NCBI GenBank assembly: GCA_032622095.1
Contig: CP136068.1
Span: forward strand, 154,033,151 to 154,097,150
From: Siphonodentalium dalli
Taxonomy: Eukaryota > Mollusca > Scaphopoda > Gadilida > Siphonodentaliidae
Length of the DNA: 64,000 nucleotides
Direction: 5' to 3'
The position numbers and the translations under genes were made by a program. Below, piece by piece: positions 12,292 through 22,911 of the stretch (position 1 is its first letter; the number at the start of each line of letters is the position of its first letter). Under the pieces are notes generated by a model, which was given only the letters and a program-made list of their open reading frames with translations, was not told the DNA's origin and ran no database searches.

Positions 12292-12592
12292 TTAAGCGTA
12301 GGGCAGGGGCCGTACCCATGAGGTAAAGCGCCGAGTCCCCCTGGTCACGCTCGCATTACCGACACGGCCTTGCCTGCCACTCCTCCGTGAAGGGATCGGA
12401 GAAAAATGACCTCTCCCCACCCTCCAGCTTGGCCAGGATATTAGCTTGGGCATGACCACCTGCAGCATGCGATGGTGGGGGCTCCCTCTGATCCGATGGC
12501 TTGACTCGCTTATAGTTGTATAACCCATTTGGGCTAATGGGCTCTCCATTTGATACCTGTTCCACAGATTGGGCATCAGGTTATCTGCCATT
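12292..12592 (-). pseudogene. Possible decayed reading frame on the minus strand of element A
   Basis: The GC content is higher than nearby. One minus frame reads a protein-like stretch including GLYNYKRVKPSDQREPPPSH and AKLEGGERSFFSDPFTEEW before a stop at about 12356. A neighbouring minus frame continues past it with AAEGHPAGVDMYARDFGSF. That pattern suggests a frameshifted gene remnant, but I recognise no family, and the plus strand is also partly open. Confidence 0.25.
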
Positions 12593-12871
12593 TGCATTGG
12601 TGAACAGCAGTTAGTTAAACTCTTAATGTTGGTTGTCTTGCCATCTTTGGAGTGGGCCTCCTCCAGTGCAGGTCGTTATGTCGCTAAGGCGGTGAGGGAG
12701 TTAGTCTCCTCGCATCTCAAATCGGCTGGATTCTTAGAACTGACGGATGAAGAACAGAGAATTGCTCGGTTCGCTCGCAATTCTGAATTGAATGGCACCA
12801 CCTGGGATGTTGCTTCCAAAAACAAAGGGGGGAGGTACATGTTTGGGCAATATAGCACTCTAATTATATGA
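12569..12871 (+). pseudogene. Right-end reading frame of element A, unknown function
   Basis: A 100-codon frame ends about 60 bp before the point where element B enters. Its last part (DEEQRIARFARNSELNG, then TWDVASKNKGGRY) has a DNA-level counterpart at the same place in element B (17718-17898), which reads TARFLLVAGTYGMALPGM... in its best frame. The two copies differ by at least one indel, and which frame was the original is uncertain. Position near the right end suits the last ORF of a DIRS element. No motif of a known enzyme was identified. Confidence 0.35.
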
Positions 12872-13143
12872 GTTATTTCACGTACCTAATCATAACAGAT
12901 TCATTAAAGAGTTCATATTTAGGTACAATCTGTTTTTCCGCCAAGGAGAAGCCCTTCAACTGAACTATATGGATTATTATCCTCGGCCTTGTGTTATCAG
13001 GAGGGTTAAAATTTATTGTCCGTTTATTAGCCTACTCCGGTCAATCAGCGACTCCGGTCAATCAGTGCTCGGATTAGCTCACGCATGATTGCGTCCCGTG
13101 CAAATCTCGCGCTCTTAACAATTCATCTAGCCAGTTTTATTTC

Positions 13144-15005
13144 TCTCCTTGGACCTATCAGACGTGGTTTTAACTAAAGGAAGTATTTCTCTATTGCGAG
13201 TTTATCAACTCAATATTTATTGTTGATAACAAACTTGCAATTTATCCGTTGCTTACCCGGTCGTTTAATATTTTTAAGTTCGCGCAGAAACTCTTCGTTT
13301 CATAGTATGCGCAACGCTATTTATAAAAATTCCGTGTTTTTATCGACCCATTTTATCTCGAAAAATTTGGGATTGGAATCGACAAAATTACGTTGAGAAC
13401 TTCGCCATTGATGGCCATTTTGACAATGACTACAGGCGCACATCGTTTACTTGTAGCGAACCGATATTGCATTATTGTGCAACATATACGGTGGCATGAA
13501 TCGTCCGATTTCTGAGTACACGTGGTACGGTATGCGAAGTCTCCTAATTTCGTGCTAACTATATTTCATGACGCAGACTTCTGGCTACGTTCATTTCATG
13601 TACACTACCTAATCGTATATGCAACAGCTCTGTTAGTGCGCAGAAAGTTGGCCACGACAGAAATGTCTCCTTTGGTGATAATTTACATGTCTTAATAAAC
13701 AAGATAGAACTTGTATTCCAATGACATTTCTTTTGCCTCAAGTTTCAACTATTTGTAAGTTGAGCGACTGGAACTTAACCGACATTTGGTAAATGATTAT
13801 CACAGAACATCATTGTACATATACAACATGTCGTTATAATTAATTGTGCTTACCGATTAATATTTGCAAATCTTAGCTAGCCCGAATGTATTACTATTGA
13901 CATGAGGGCTCGTATTTGGATACTTGGAACGTCGCAAACGTTACATCGACTTCAAGATATTTATTTGAAATTCTGACTCTGTTCTTGCGATTCCATTTCC
14001 TTTCCCTCATTGTATTATCGGAACAATCGTTGGAAACAATGAGATTATGTTTGTTGTAACATATAGCATTATATGGCCTGTGTTCAAATAATGATGTGTC
14101 TCTTGAATAGTCTCTTTCTTTCCATGTCTGTCCAGTATTACTGACAGTGTCCGCTTGCTACGATTCGTGCAACTGGTTTGATTGGGGACTAGGATTATCT
14201 GACACAAGATTGGGCACCAAGGATTTTCATTTTAAGTTCCAGGGCTCAAAATACATTTCATTTTACGAGAATCAAATGCTGAATCATGTCAGTCATAAGG
14301 CACTGAAAATTGTAAAGTTTTGTGAGAATCATTACGGGAATCGATTCGGTGATTCTCGTCGAATCTTGAAGCCTGAGTTCCCATTGTCGAATGGCGATCT
14401 CCATCAATTCATATCGGTACTCTGTCGTTATTTCGGCGACAATTGTGTCTGTTTCTTTGCAATCACTCAATGTATTTTGCAGAATGGGCTTCCCTGTTCC
14501 ATGACTGCACATATATGCAAATGCAGTAGCCTGAACCTTCAGCTATAGTTTGCTTAAATATCCAAGGATACTTCCGTCCGTGATCAGATCTCTTTGGAGA
14601 AATTTTGGATGCGAGCCTTTGGCTGGCCTACTTGTGGCAAGTCACCATATCCGTGTGACCTAGCATGGTCGCAGTGTTGAAATGATTCATTGGCTAGCCA
14701 GTGTCTCAATAAATTTTCAGTCAATCAATGTTTATACTTTTGATGTTTGACATTTCCATGTGTTCACTGTAACAAATAGACAACATCTGAACTGTTATCC
14801 TCAGATATTGGTGTTTGTAGATACATTCAAATTACGAATTTAAATGATACAAAATGGTGAGCTTAAAAACATGTATGGCCAGCAATAATTGTTCCATACT
14901 AGTACAAGGGTATCAGTGCCTCAACGGCTCAATGACATACGAACTGACTATATCAATATGGCGTAAATTTTTACTGATACCGACATACTTCTGCGCTTTC
15001 AATCC
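13144..15005 (+). other. Interior of element B, left half
   Basis: The first 400 bp are distantly similar to the corresponding part of element A: GAAGTCTCCTAATTTCGTG occurs at 13538 and at 8923. A 133-codon frame at 14147-14548 includes HFKFQGSKYISFYENQML but resembles no family I know. Confidence 0.4.
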
Positions 15006-15750
15006 GTGAATAGTCAAGGTGAACTACTATGCATTTATATTGTCATGTGCCCCCGATGCACTGCCAATAGCCTTTCCAACAGAGTCCATCACTTGGCTCT
15101 CTACCTTCTATTTCCACATATAGAAAAGATCAAATGTCAAATAGCCTTCACTCACGTATTAAGCACAGTTACAGGAAATGCATTTATATTGCGCAGGGCC
15201 ACTGCCACTATAATTTCCATCAGAGACCAACACATGGCTCTTTTCCTTCTATTGCCTCATATCCAATTGATTATCGGGCAAATAACAGAAAGGACAGCAT
15301 TTGTATTGTCACACATATAAAGTGCAGTTACATGAACAGCGTTTCTATTTATATTGCGCACGACCACTGCAGGCCTGCGTATTGGAGGCGAACGGCAGTT
15401 CGGTTCACCTGGAGGTTGTGAAATCTAGGTCGCGTCAAAGTTGTATGTGGCTCTCGTGATACTGAATATAACAGTTTGTGTAACCTATGGGTACCTAAGC
15501 ACAACCATACAACCGACAAATACGATTGTGATTTATTTTGCATTCGGCAGGCCTGCCAGTGCCAATTTCAAAAGAGTCCAAAACATGGCTCTTCTCTTTC
15601 TATTACTACATATCCATGATTATCTGGTAAATAGAAAACCTATATGAATAACACAAATGAAAGCATTTGTATCATCACACATATAAAGCGCCGTTCCCAA
15701 AGAAGCCTTTATATTGTGCATGACCACTGCCCAGTACCAGTGACTGGCGG
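15006..15750 (+). repeat. Diverged tandem repeats inside element B
   Basis: Three or more units of roughly 170 to 270 bp share GCATTTATATTG, GACCACTGCC, ACATGGCTCTTCTC, CTATTGCC.CATATCCA and GATTATC.GG.AAATAG. A relative is in element A at 10615-10770. Confidence 0.6.
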
Positions 15751-17690
15751 GGTGCTACCATCGTTGATTTGGAAAACAAATCTTCAAGGGCGAATGCCAC
15801 AGCTCCTGAGCCTTAGGGTGGGGAAGACTCATCATGTGACACTAACAGCGCACCAGCCAACCAGACTTCAGTTCTTCCCAGATGTAACCGCAGCTCGAGC
15901 TCTCATTTGCTCTCGCAATTCAGAAGACGGATGTACTTGCGCCTGTATAATCATCAGTTGTGTTTTCTCAAATTCAATGTCATTGTGGGATAGACCTCAA
16001 AACATGCATGTTCCATGGCACTTTCACATTCCCATAATTTAACTGCGATGGGAACGATTTTATATATACCTTCCAATAGTTTAATATTGAATCAATGATT
16101 ACTATGACCATGCACATTCTGTCAAGAGGGAACAGTGCACAGTTTAATATTCGTGACTTAGAAAATTACAATTGCATACGGCTGCGTGAACAATTGCTCC
16201 TGTCTCCTGGGAAGGACTGAGACTTCTGACTCTTCCCCACGGTCCGTGGCCCACTCCATTACAAGAGTGGGTCTTGTCCCCCTGGAATCATACTCCCTCG
16301 GGATATTCCAGGCCTGCTCCACCATCTGCGGACTTTCCGTAAGTGTATAAAACGTTCTCCTCACCGTAAGCAAGGACACCGCTATGTTCTTGCACAGGAG
16401 AAATCGGATCTCATCGTCCTCTTCGCCGAGAGAAGACAGTATCTTACCTGCGGTTTAATTTCTAGCAGGTAAGATCACGTGGCCATAGTAAATAACGGAA
16501 TTTACCTTATTAACCTTGTTTTGCAATAACTAACAAATGTTTTGTATATTATGCTTGCTAATAACTAACAGAATGTCTTGTCTTGCTTATAGTCGAACGA
16601 GATTCAACTTTGATGGCCGTACGGGTTGCTCATGAATATACGCGATATTGTCATAGTTGGTTGAGGGCCCATTGGTCCATGGTTTTACATTTTGAGCAAA
16701 CGTACCAGTCTTAACTCGGGCAGGAACCATTCGGTCCCCCCTGGTCATGCTGCAAGCCCCGTCTTCTGCAGACCGTGGGCGGCAGGGTACCGTCCTCCGG
16801 AGATTCGGGCAACCAATCCTCCAGGACACCAGCACCCGCGCCTTTGGCGACTGTTCTGGGTGGGGAAGCCTCGTTGTCCCGTGCCGCACAAAGCGCACCA
16901 GCCAACTGGCCTTCTGACGCTTCCCCACGGCGCCGTGGCCCACTCCATTACGAGGGTCGGTCTTGTCCCCCTGGCAACGTCATCCCAAGTGATACGTCCA
17001 GGCCTGCTCCTCTGCCGTCAGGGGATCCTAGTGGTATGTCATCGACGTTTATGTCAGCGTGTCAGGACCACCTGCATTTGGGAGATTCGGTGGGGGGGCT
17101 TTCCCTGGTCAAATGGATCCTTTCAATTTCCTTTTTTTTTTCGCCATTCTGGCCTTGGGGTGGGAAATAACACCTTAAAATCTAACTGCGAGCGCAATTG
17201 TTCCTCGTTCGAGCCATTCCCAGTGTGGGCTTCCCTCTAGTACCTTACCTCAACCTGATGCAGGCTGTTCTGTTGCTGGCGTCGATCCTGACATGCTTTC
17301 TAGTTTCTATAATTCTCCTGGCGTCTGATGGCTTTGACGACGATGAGCAAGGATCTCGGGCCGACAGTGGTTCCCACTGTCGGTCAAGGATTCTGTCGTT
17401 CCTAGGGAACTCGCTTTGCGTACGGACACGACACGGGTCGATCTCTTGTAAAAACTTCATCACAGGATATGTGTCAAATCTTGTTACAATGAATTACACA
17501 AACTTTGCACAACTGTACCAGTCCTCGGGCTGTACTAGTTCGCTTTCTGGTCCTGCATCAGCAGACCATGGCAGGCAGAGTGCCGTTCTCTGAGATTCGG
17601 GCAACCAATCCTCTGGGACAATAGCACCCGAGCCTTTGGAGGCTGTTCTGTGTGAGGAAGACTCGCTGTCGCGTACCGTCTATAGCGCTT
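15751..17690 (+). repeat. GC-rich internally repeated block of element B
   Basis: Two kinds of repeat occur. One carries GATTCGGGCAACCAATCCTC and lies at about 16750-16890 and 17565-17690, with a weaker form at 15730-15870. The other carries GTGGCCCACTCCATTACRAG and lies at about 16235-16330 and 16920-17020. The block stands out from the AT-rich surroundings and has overlapping frames on both strands up to 182 codons, so it may be eroded coding sequence. No domain is identified. Confidence 0.5.
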
Positions 17691-17717
17691 TCTATTTGGG
17701 AAGATATAAATAGTACA

Positions 17718-17898
17718 TACCGCCATCACTCTCATCGCAGGACACGAGAGAAAAGCAGCAGCAGAAGAAGAAGTCTCTACTGCTCGGTTTCTACTAGTAG
17801 CTGGCACGTATGGTATGGCACTGCCTGGGATGTTTATTCCAAACGACAAGGGGGGGAGGTACAAGCTTGAGCAATGCTGGAATCTGAATTTATGAGCT
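17718..17898 (+). pseudogene. Right-end reading frame of element B, counterpart of 12569-12871
   Basis: One plus frame, open after a TAA at about 17714, reads ITLIAGHERKAAAEEEVSTA, then RFLLVAGTYGMALPGMF, then IPNDKGGRYKLEQCWNLNL and stops. The DNA aligns with the end of the element A frame over about 100 bp (TGGCAC..CCTGGGATGTT and GGGGGGAGGTACA). The enzyme, if any, is unknown. Confidence 0.35.
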
Positions 17899-18031
17899 CT
17901 TTCACAAAACATATCAAAGCTGATTCATGACTAAATCACATTTACATGAAATCTGTTTTGAAGAGTACATTCCCGTCAAACTGGAATATTAAATTTATTG
18001 CTCGTTGCCTCCTCCTGGGCTTGCATTCTAT

Positions 18032-18128
18032 TCCATATAGTTCAGTTGAAGGGCTTCTCCTTGGCGGAAAAATATAATTTTTATATTAAAATTAGTTTTT
18101 CCTCAAGGGAAGCCCGAAACTGAACTAT
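18032..18128. repeat. Internal complementary region of element B
   Basis: Positions 18032-18072 are the reverse complement of the left extremity 12933-12973. Positions 18069-18128 are the reverse complement of the right extremity, which ends at 18430. The two halves overlap at AAAA, complementary to the TTT found at both ends. This is the feature DIRS elements are thought to use as a template when closing the circular DNA intermediate. Confidence 0.8.
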
Positions 18129-18502
18129 CATAGATCCCTCCCATGGCGGTGCCATTCCCAACCCCGCGACTCGCAAATCTTACTATTAAAAGTCGGAAAT
18201 AAAACTGGCTAGATGAATTGTTAAGAGCGCGAGATTTGCACGGGACGCAATCATGCGTGAGCTAATCCGAGCACTGATTGACCGGAGTCGCTGATTGACC
18301 GGAGTAGGCTAATAAACGGACAATAAATTTTAACCCTCCTGATAACACAAGGCCGAGGATAATAATCCATATAGTTCAGTTTCGGGCTTCCCTTGAGGAA
18401 AAACTAATTTTAATATAAAAATTATATTTTAGAAGAGTGCATTCCCTCCAAAATTTGGCTATTAACTTTATTGCTCGTGCCTCCTCCTGGGCTTGCATTC
18501 TA

Positions 18503-18602
18503 ATCCATATAGTTCAGTGTGAACGGCTTCCTTTAGCGGAAATATGATATTTTTAAAAATATAATATATATTTCCTTAAAGAAAGCCTGAACACTGAACT
18601 AT
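18503..18602. repeat. Internal complementary region of element A
   Basis: Positions 18503-18546 are the reverse complement of the left extremity 8373-8416. Positions 18544-18602 are the reverse complement of the right extremity ending at 18877. The halves share ATG, complementary to the CAT at both element ends. The layout equals that of element B, so it is a family feature. Confidence 0.82.
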
Positions 18603-19147
18603 CATAGAGCCCTCCCATGGCGGTGCCATTCCCAACCCCGCAACTCGCCAATCTCCTGATTGAGTTGAAAATAAACTGGCGAATTCAATCGGTTATATTG
18701 GGACTGCGCATGCGTGACTAATCCGAGCAAGCCACTGAAGACTGCGAGGGATCGTAGGCGACCACAAAAAGTTAACCCCTTTTCTACTATGGTTTACAAA
18801 CGCAGGACATATATCCATATAGTTCAGTGTTCAGGCTTTCTTTAAGGAAATATATATTATATTTTTAAAAATATCATTTTGTCACTTTCGATGTGCGACT
18901 AATGGCGCACATTATGTCGCTTTCGGCATGCACCAGAATCGCCATTAGGAAGTGGCCCTAATAGTATTCCATAATTAATGATACGCTTCACGTCCATATT
19001 AAATTCAACATGTTATATTAATAAATTATTACATAAAAATAGTTCTGATTTACCTAGAGCTTCATGACTCTTGGCAACATTTTCTGTCAATTACACAATA
19101 TCACCTTGAGGTATCAAACTGCTAAATGGGATGCAATCTCTAAATTG

Positions 19148-19292
19148 CAGATCTCTACTGAGTCGCCATTCTATACAAAGTTTATTAGTTGAGTGCACTA
19201 AATTCAATTCGAGCCAAGCTTTAGCGACGCTCAAATCGAATTTAGTGGACAAGGTTAATAAATTTTGTATAGAATTGCTACAAATATGAGAT
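19148..19292. repeat. Foldback hairpin, family H (copy 1)
   Basis: Imperfect arms of about 65 bp meet at GAGCC...GCTC with the shared inner sequence CACTAAATTCGATTTGAG. Outer words are GCAATTCTATACAAA and its inverse. It is followed by TTATCACATAATCA, as in the copy at 40231-40380. Confidence 0.7.
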
Positions 19293-19626
19293 CCATATTA
19301 TCACATAATCATATTTTAGCAGGGAAAAACGATCTTGAAACTGCTGGGGTTAAAACAAATTAATATTGATTTCCTTATCACAACCAAACAACCAAAAAGG
19401 AAGTAAAGACACCGTCAAGAAAAAATATAGTTCCATTTTAAATGTGTTTATTCTAATTAATAATTCTAATAATAAAGTTTTGACATTGGCATCAACATCA
19501 CTGATAAGCTCTTACCTCACCAGGCGTGCTGATAATACTCGTGTGTCTTACTAAAAAATAAAAAATATGAGGCTGGGTTTATGGGCTAATTATGTGACAA
19601 ACATAATTATTGTGTCAAGTGTGGCC

Positions 19627-19821
19627 TTAACCCTTTCAGTGCCAAGGGCCGATCTCATCGGCCCTAATTTACGGTCTGTAAAATCGGCCCTAAAAACTTA
19701 AAAAAAAATTTGTTTTGTTTTTTGGGTTGAATTTTTTTTGGGTATGCTTAATATAAGAGAATGCATTGGCACAGGGTATATGTGTTGATTCAAAAATTGG
19801 ACCTGGCACTGAAAGGGTTAA
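19627..19821 (-). mobile_element. TTAA MITE, family F1, copy 3 (deleted, reverse)
   Basis: TTAA occurs at 19627-19630 and 19818-19821 with CCCTTTCAGTGCCA ends. The GGCCGAT stem is on the left and half of the hairpin cassette is kept near 19745-19775, so it is an internally deleted copy in reverse orientation. Confidence 0.8.
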
Positions 19822-19901
19822 AGGGATTCATGCAAAATAACATAAAAGTCTGTAAAACAAGTGCATGAAAATATATATTGACTTTGTTCTTATCTGCATT
19901 A

Positions 19902-20354
19902 TTAACCCTTTCAGTGCCAGGTCCGATTTTTGTATCAACCCATATACCCTGTGCAAATGCATTCTCTTATATATGCGAGTCGACCATAGGTCGCCTCGCA
20001 TATATAAGAGAATGCATTGGCCTAACAATTTTTCATCATTTGTTATTATTTTTTACAATTTTAATAATTTTTTCTTATATTCTTTAACAGACTTATTTTG
20101 TAGGTTTAGTGCCAGGGACTTTTACGTTTTTCATGGGCATCAAAATTATTACTATGAACACTTGGTGATAGTTTTGAGTTATAACATGACCCTAAGGTTT
20201 TAACCAGTTTGTTTTTAAATTCGCTATAGTTCGCTTAAGCATACCCGAAAAAATTCAACCCAAAAAAAAAAAAAAATTTAATTTTTTTTAAGGCCGATTT
20301 TATAGACCGTTAATTCGGGCCGATGAGATCGGCCCCTGGCACTGAAAGGGTTAA
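19902..20354 (+). mobile_element. TTAA MITE, family F1, copy 4
   Basis: TTAA occurs at 19902-19905 and 20351-20354 with CCCTTTCAGTGCCAGG ends. The hairpin cassette is at about 19952-20022. The spacer matches copy 1 (TTTGTAGGTTTAGTGCCAGG, TTTTTCATGGGCATC), and the right end carries GGCCGATGAGATCGGCC. Confidence 0.87.
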
Positions 20355-21124
20355 TAACTCTCCAATAATGAGATTTTGCTTGTCAAAACCATTTTTATGT
20401 AAATACAGTGTATTATTATTACAGTGGAATTACTGATAATAGTACAATTAGTCCAATCAGTTTAATCAAAATATGACCATAAACATTTGAAAAGGTCAAT
20501 ACAGTGGAAAATATTCTGAAAATCATATTCAGACTAATATTTTCAACTTATTACATGATTAGCGTTGTTTGTTGAAAAATTACTGTAACAGTTTTGTTTA
20601 CATAACAATGGTTTCAACATGTGAAATTTTGTCATCGGAGAGCTATCAATAATGAATATGAAAAAAGTTTTATGTATTTCTGATTGATTGTTTATTCCAG
20701 TCATTGTTACATGATAAAAGGAAAAATTACATACATGAATATTGTAGAAAATATGTACATATCTGCGAACAAATTAAACAAGTATAGTGTTGATTACCAT
20801 CGGCAAATGCTTAAGCATACCTCCAACCGCACTAAAATAATTGAAAATATAAAGAATCAATATACTGTGTAAAAGTTAAATAAGTTCATAGTCTAACTGT
20901 GAAATCGCTCGAGTGACATTGTTTGGTTTATGGTGCTCGATATTATGTCATGGGTTGAGAAATAGGGGGTACCACATAATCTTAAACATAATATATGCCT
21001 GCATAAATGTTTGGGGTATATCATCATTAATGTTGCAAGTAATATAAATAAAGTATATACATGGATAACAGATACTTAGGTCATCATATCAAATAGACAT
21101 AAATACAATATTCACTTAAGGAAG
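20355..21124. other. AT-rich intergenic sequence
   Basis: The first 100 bp (AACTCTCCAATAA, GTAAATACAGT, GTGGAATTACTGAT) match 53783-53885, so both TTAA elements landed beside the same older repeat. Otherwise nothing is recognised. Confidence 0.4.
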
Positions 21125-21540
21125 AGTGGTTTTTTTACCCTGTGCCAATGCATTCTCTTAATATGCGAGTCGACCATAGGTCGCCTCGCATATATAAGAG
21201 AATGCCTAACAATTTTTTTTCATTTTTTTTAAATAAATGTTTCTTACAATTTTTAGGACATAAAATAAAAAACATCCATTGCCCTGCAGGGAGCCCCACA
21301 CATATATAGAAGCATATAGAAGAGTGTCGTCTGCTCATGTTTGTCTGGGGCTCTGTATGGGTGAAATTATAAAATTGTTAAAGAATACAAAATATTTTTT
21401 TTTAAATTGCAAAAAATTGTTAGGCCAATGCATTCTCTTATATATGCGAGGCAACCTATGGTCGACTCGCATATATAAGAGAATGCATTGGCACAGGGTA
21501 AAAAAATCCCGACTTACGACTGGATTTGATATGGTGGGTC
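21125..21540 (+). mobile_element. Family F4 MITE, left end missing (copy 1)
   Basis: It starts inside the family at TTTTTACCCTGTGCC, has hairpin cassettes at about 21140-21206 and 21424-21499 in inverted orientation, and ends with ATCCCGACTTACGACTGGAT and ATATGGTGGGTCAC. The middle (TTTTTAGGACATAAAATAAA, GAAGAGTGTCGTCTGCTCAT) matches copies at 28325-29291 and 50722-51175. Confidence 0.8.
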
Positions 21541-22058
21541 ACAATTGGTTAACATGGATATGGTTAGTTGTTATCATTATATATACCATGTCCTCTGCCT
21601 CTATCGTCTTCATATTGCTTCTTGCCTATGCAATTGGGAATTTCTTCAGGTGAATGATATCAGTAGAGACATAAATTTATATAGATAATCAGTGGATCCA
21701 TTTGCCCAATACTCATTTGGGATAAGCTTTTCTCTGATGTCAGCTACCTTCGTACAAACTATTATAAAATGATATTTGTCTGCTATAAAGACCTTACAAA
21801 GGAGCATATAATCCTGGTTTTATTCCCTTTGTTTATTTCTCCATGTTCTTGGTGGTTATCTTTTAACAGACTTTTATATTTTTTCGGATGTTTACCCAAT
21901 GAGAGTACCATGTGTCCCGTTAAGAATATCTCTCTCTTCACTGTCAAATACTTTTGGGCTACCTCAAATCCTGAGTTTTCCAGAAAATTATTGTTTTTAG
22001 ATTTACTTTTATGTTTATAAATGGCTGAGCCGTGCACTGATTTTAGCATCTGTTCATA
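21541..22058. other. Unassigned intergenic sequence
   Basis: Overlapping frames of 83 and 111 codons on opposite strands at 21769-22118 have no recognisable domain. No splice or repeat context supports a gene. Confidence 0.3.
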
Positions 22059-22397
22059 CAGGGTTTCCGCTACTACTATGGCAGGCCGTCCGTCCAGCGG
22101 CCTGATTCCCCTCCCCAACCTTTACTTAATATTGGTCACAAAATACCACAGACCTAGCTCAGTCCCCTTTTTACACTGGACGAGCGATCACGGACACTGA
22201 TGATTAACAGATTGCAAGGAAAGACGATGTGTTTTAATTTGGTTTCTATATGAAGCTTCAATGTTCCTGCTTGTTGTCTCAAGTACAAGGCAATGGCTAC
22301 TTTTCAGTAATAAACATCTAATTTTTCTCCCGACAGGGTGCCTGGTATGTGCTTCCCAAATATGGCCACATTCCCCCAACCCCTAGCGGAAACCCTG
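22059..22397. mobile_element. hAT-like MITE
   Basis: Perfect 14-bp terminal inverted repeats CAGGGTTTCCGCTA and TAGCGGAAACCCTG bound 339 bp without coding capacity. CAGGG ends are characteristic of hAT elements. A clean 8-bp target duplication is not visible, though TTCATA occurs on both sides with a one-base offset. Confidence 0.65.
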
Positions 22398-22432
22398 ATT
22401 CATAGCACACACATTTCTTACCCTTATATATC

Positions 22433-22872
22433 CAAGCCTGCAAATAGTGTGTCTGCCATTTGCAGAGTGAGGTCTCCAGAGAGTGAGTTTAGTAATGCTA
22501 TCCCACGGAGCAGGCTAACATCACCAAATTCACCTTTGTGGACCACATTCTGCTTAGACCTCATCTTCTGGGAAGTATCTATAGTCTCAAGTTAACATTG
22601 TTTTTAGTTACTTTTTCCCTATTGGGAAGTTTCTATATCCTCTAATTTGCAGAAGATAAAATGCATTAAAGAGGTGACTAATGGATGAACATCACCAACT
22701 TCAACTGGGGAACTTCAATCTGATCATAGGTCCTCCATAGCAGTTGAGGCCTAAGCAGAATGAGGTTCACATAGGGTGAATTTGTTGATGCTAGCCCACT
22801 GCGATAGCATCACTAAATTCACTCTCTGGGGACCTCATTCTGCAAATGACAGACACACTATCTGCAGGCTTG
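22433..22872. mobile_element. Family C element, copy with both ends
   Basis: Inverted ends CAAGCCTGCAAATAGTGTGT and its near-exact inverse end at 22872, each followed by CATTTGCAGARTGAGGT. Inside are a diverged hairpin unit, sequence with TAATTTGCAGAAGATAAAAT, and a second unit. This copy defines the ends of family C. Confidence 0.75.
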
Positions 22873-22911
22873 TGTGTATCTCATTTAGGTTCAAGTCGAT
22901 CATCATTCATA

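Larger units (their letters stand above)
12933..18430 (+). mobile_element. DIRS-like element B, nested in element A
   Basis: The left terminal repeat 12933-13143 and right terminal repeat 18195-18430 are inverted copies, identical by eye over about 180 bp inside ACTGAACTATATGG. The outermost parts differ (TTTTTCCGCCAAGGAGAAGC on the left, TTTTTCCTCAAGGGAAGCCC plus an AT-rich tail on the right). The internal complementary region is 18032-18128. The trinucleotide TTT is at both ends. It split element A at CAATCTG-TTT-AGAAGAG, and the matching uninterrupted sequence (AATCTGTTTTGAAGAG) sits at 17950-17965 inside B itself, because A and B are relatives. Length is about 5.5 kb. The largest frame is 182 codons and no RT or recombinase is recognised. 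Confidence 0.77.
8373..18877 (+). mobile_element. DIRS-like element A (interrupted by element B)
   Basis: The left terminal repeat 8373-8562 and right terminal repeat 18666-18877 are inverted copies, with one mismatch seen over about 165 bp from ACTGAACTATATGG inwards. Their outermost parts differ, the right end carrying an extra AT-rich tail. An internal region at 18503-18602 is complementary to the left extremity and then to the right extremity. This is the split-ITR plus internal-complementary-region layout of DIRS retrotransposons. Both ends carry the trinucleotide CAT and there is no longer target duplication. Without element B it is about 5.0 kb, a usual DIRS length. I could not recognise reverse transcriptase, RNase H or tyrosine recombinase motifs, so it looks non-autonomous or badly decayed in its interior. 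Confidence 0.75.
7953..18979. mobile_element. Outer TIR element (O), interrupted by DIRS-like element A
   Basis: Inverted repeats at 7953-8047 and 18875-18979 match imperfectly over about 95 bp (ATTAATTATGTAATACTATT outermost, then GGCCACT, CCGAAAGCGACA and CGAAAGTGACA). Removing element A leaves an element of about 520 bp, so O is probably a MITE that became the target of A. The exact outer boundary and target duplication are not clear. Confidence 0.65.

Noticed and set aside
14147-14548. 133-codon frame as a DIRS gag or host exon
   Set aside because: No motif and no counterpart in element A at the same position, so left unassigned.
16587-17240. 118 to 182-codon frames as a host gene
   Set aside because: They lie in an internally duplicated block of element B, overlap on both strands, and have no recognisable domain or splice support.
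19828-21653. Recurring short proteins with ILLYMRGDLWSTRIYKRMH
   Set aside because: They are the hairpin cassette of the MITEs translated, present in both orientations across families, with no conserved start.
22051-22406. 8-bp target duplication around the hAT-like MITE
   Set aside because: Only TTCATA is shared and it is offset by one base, so I do not claim a target duplication.
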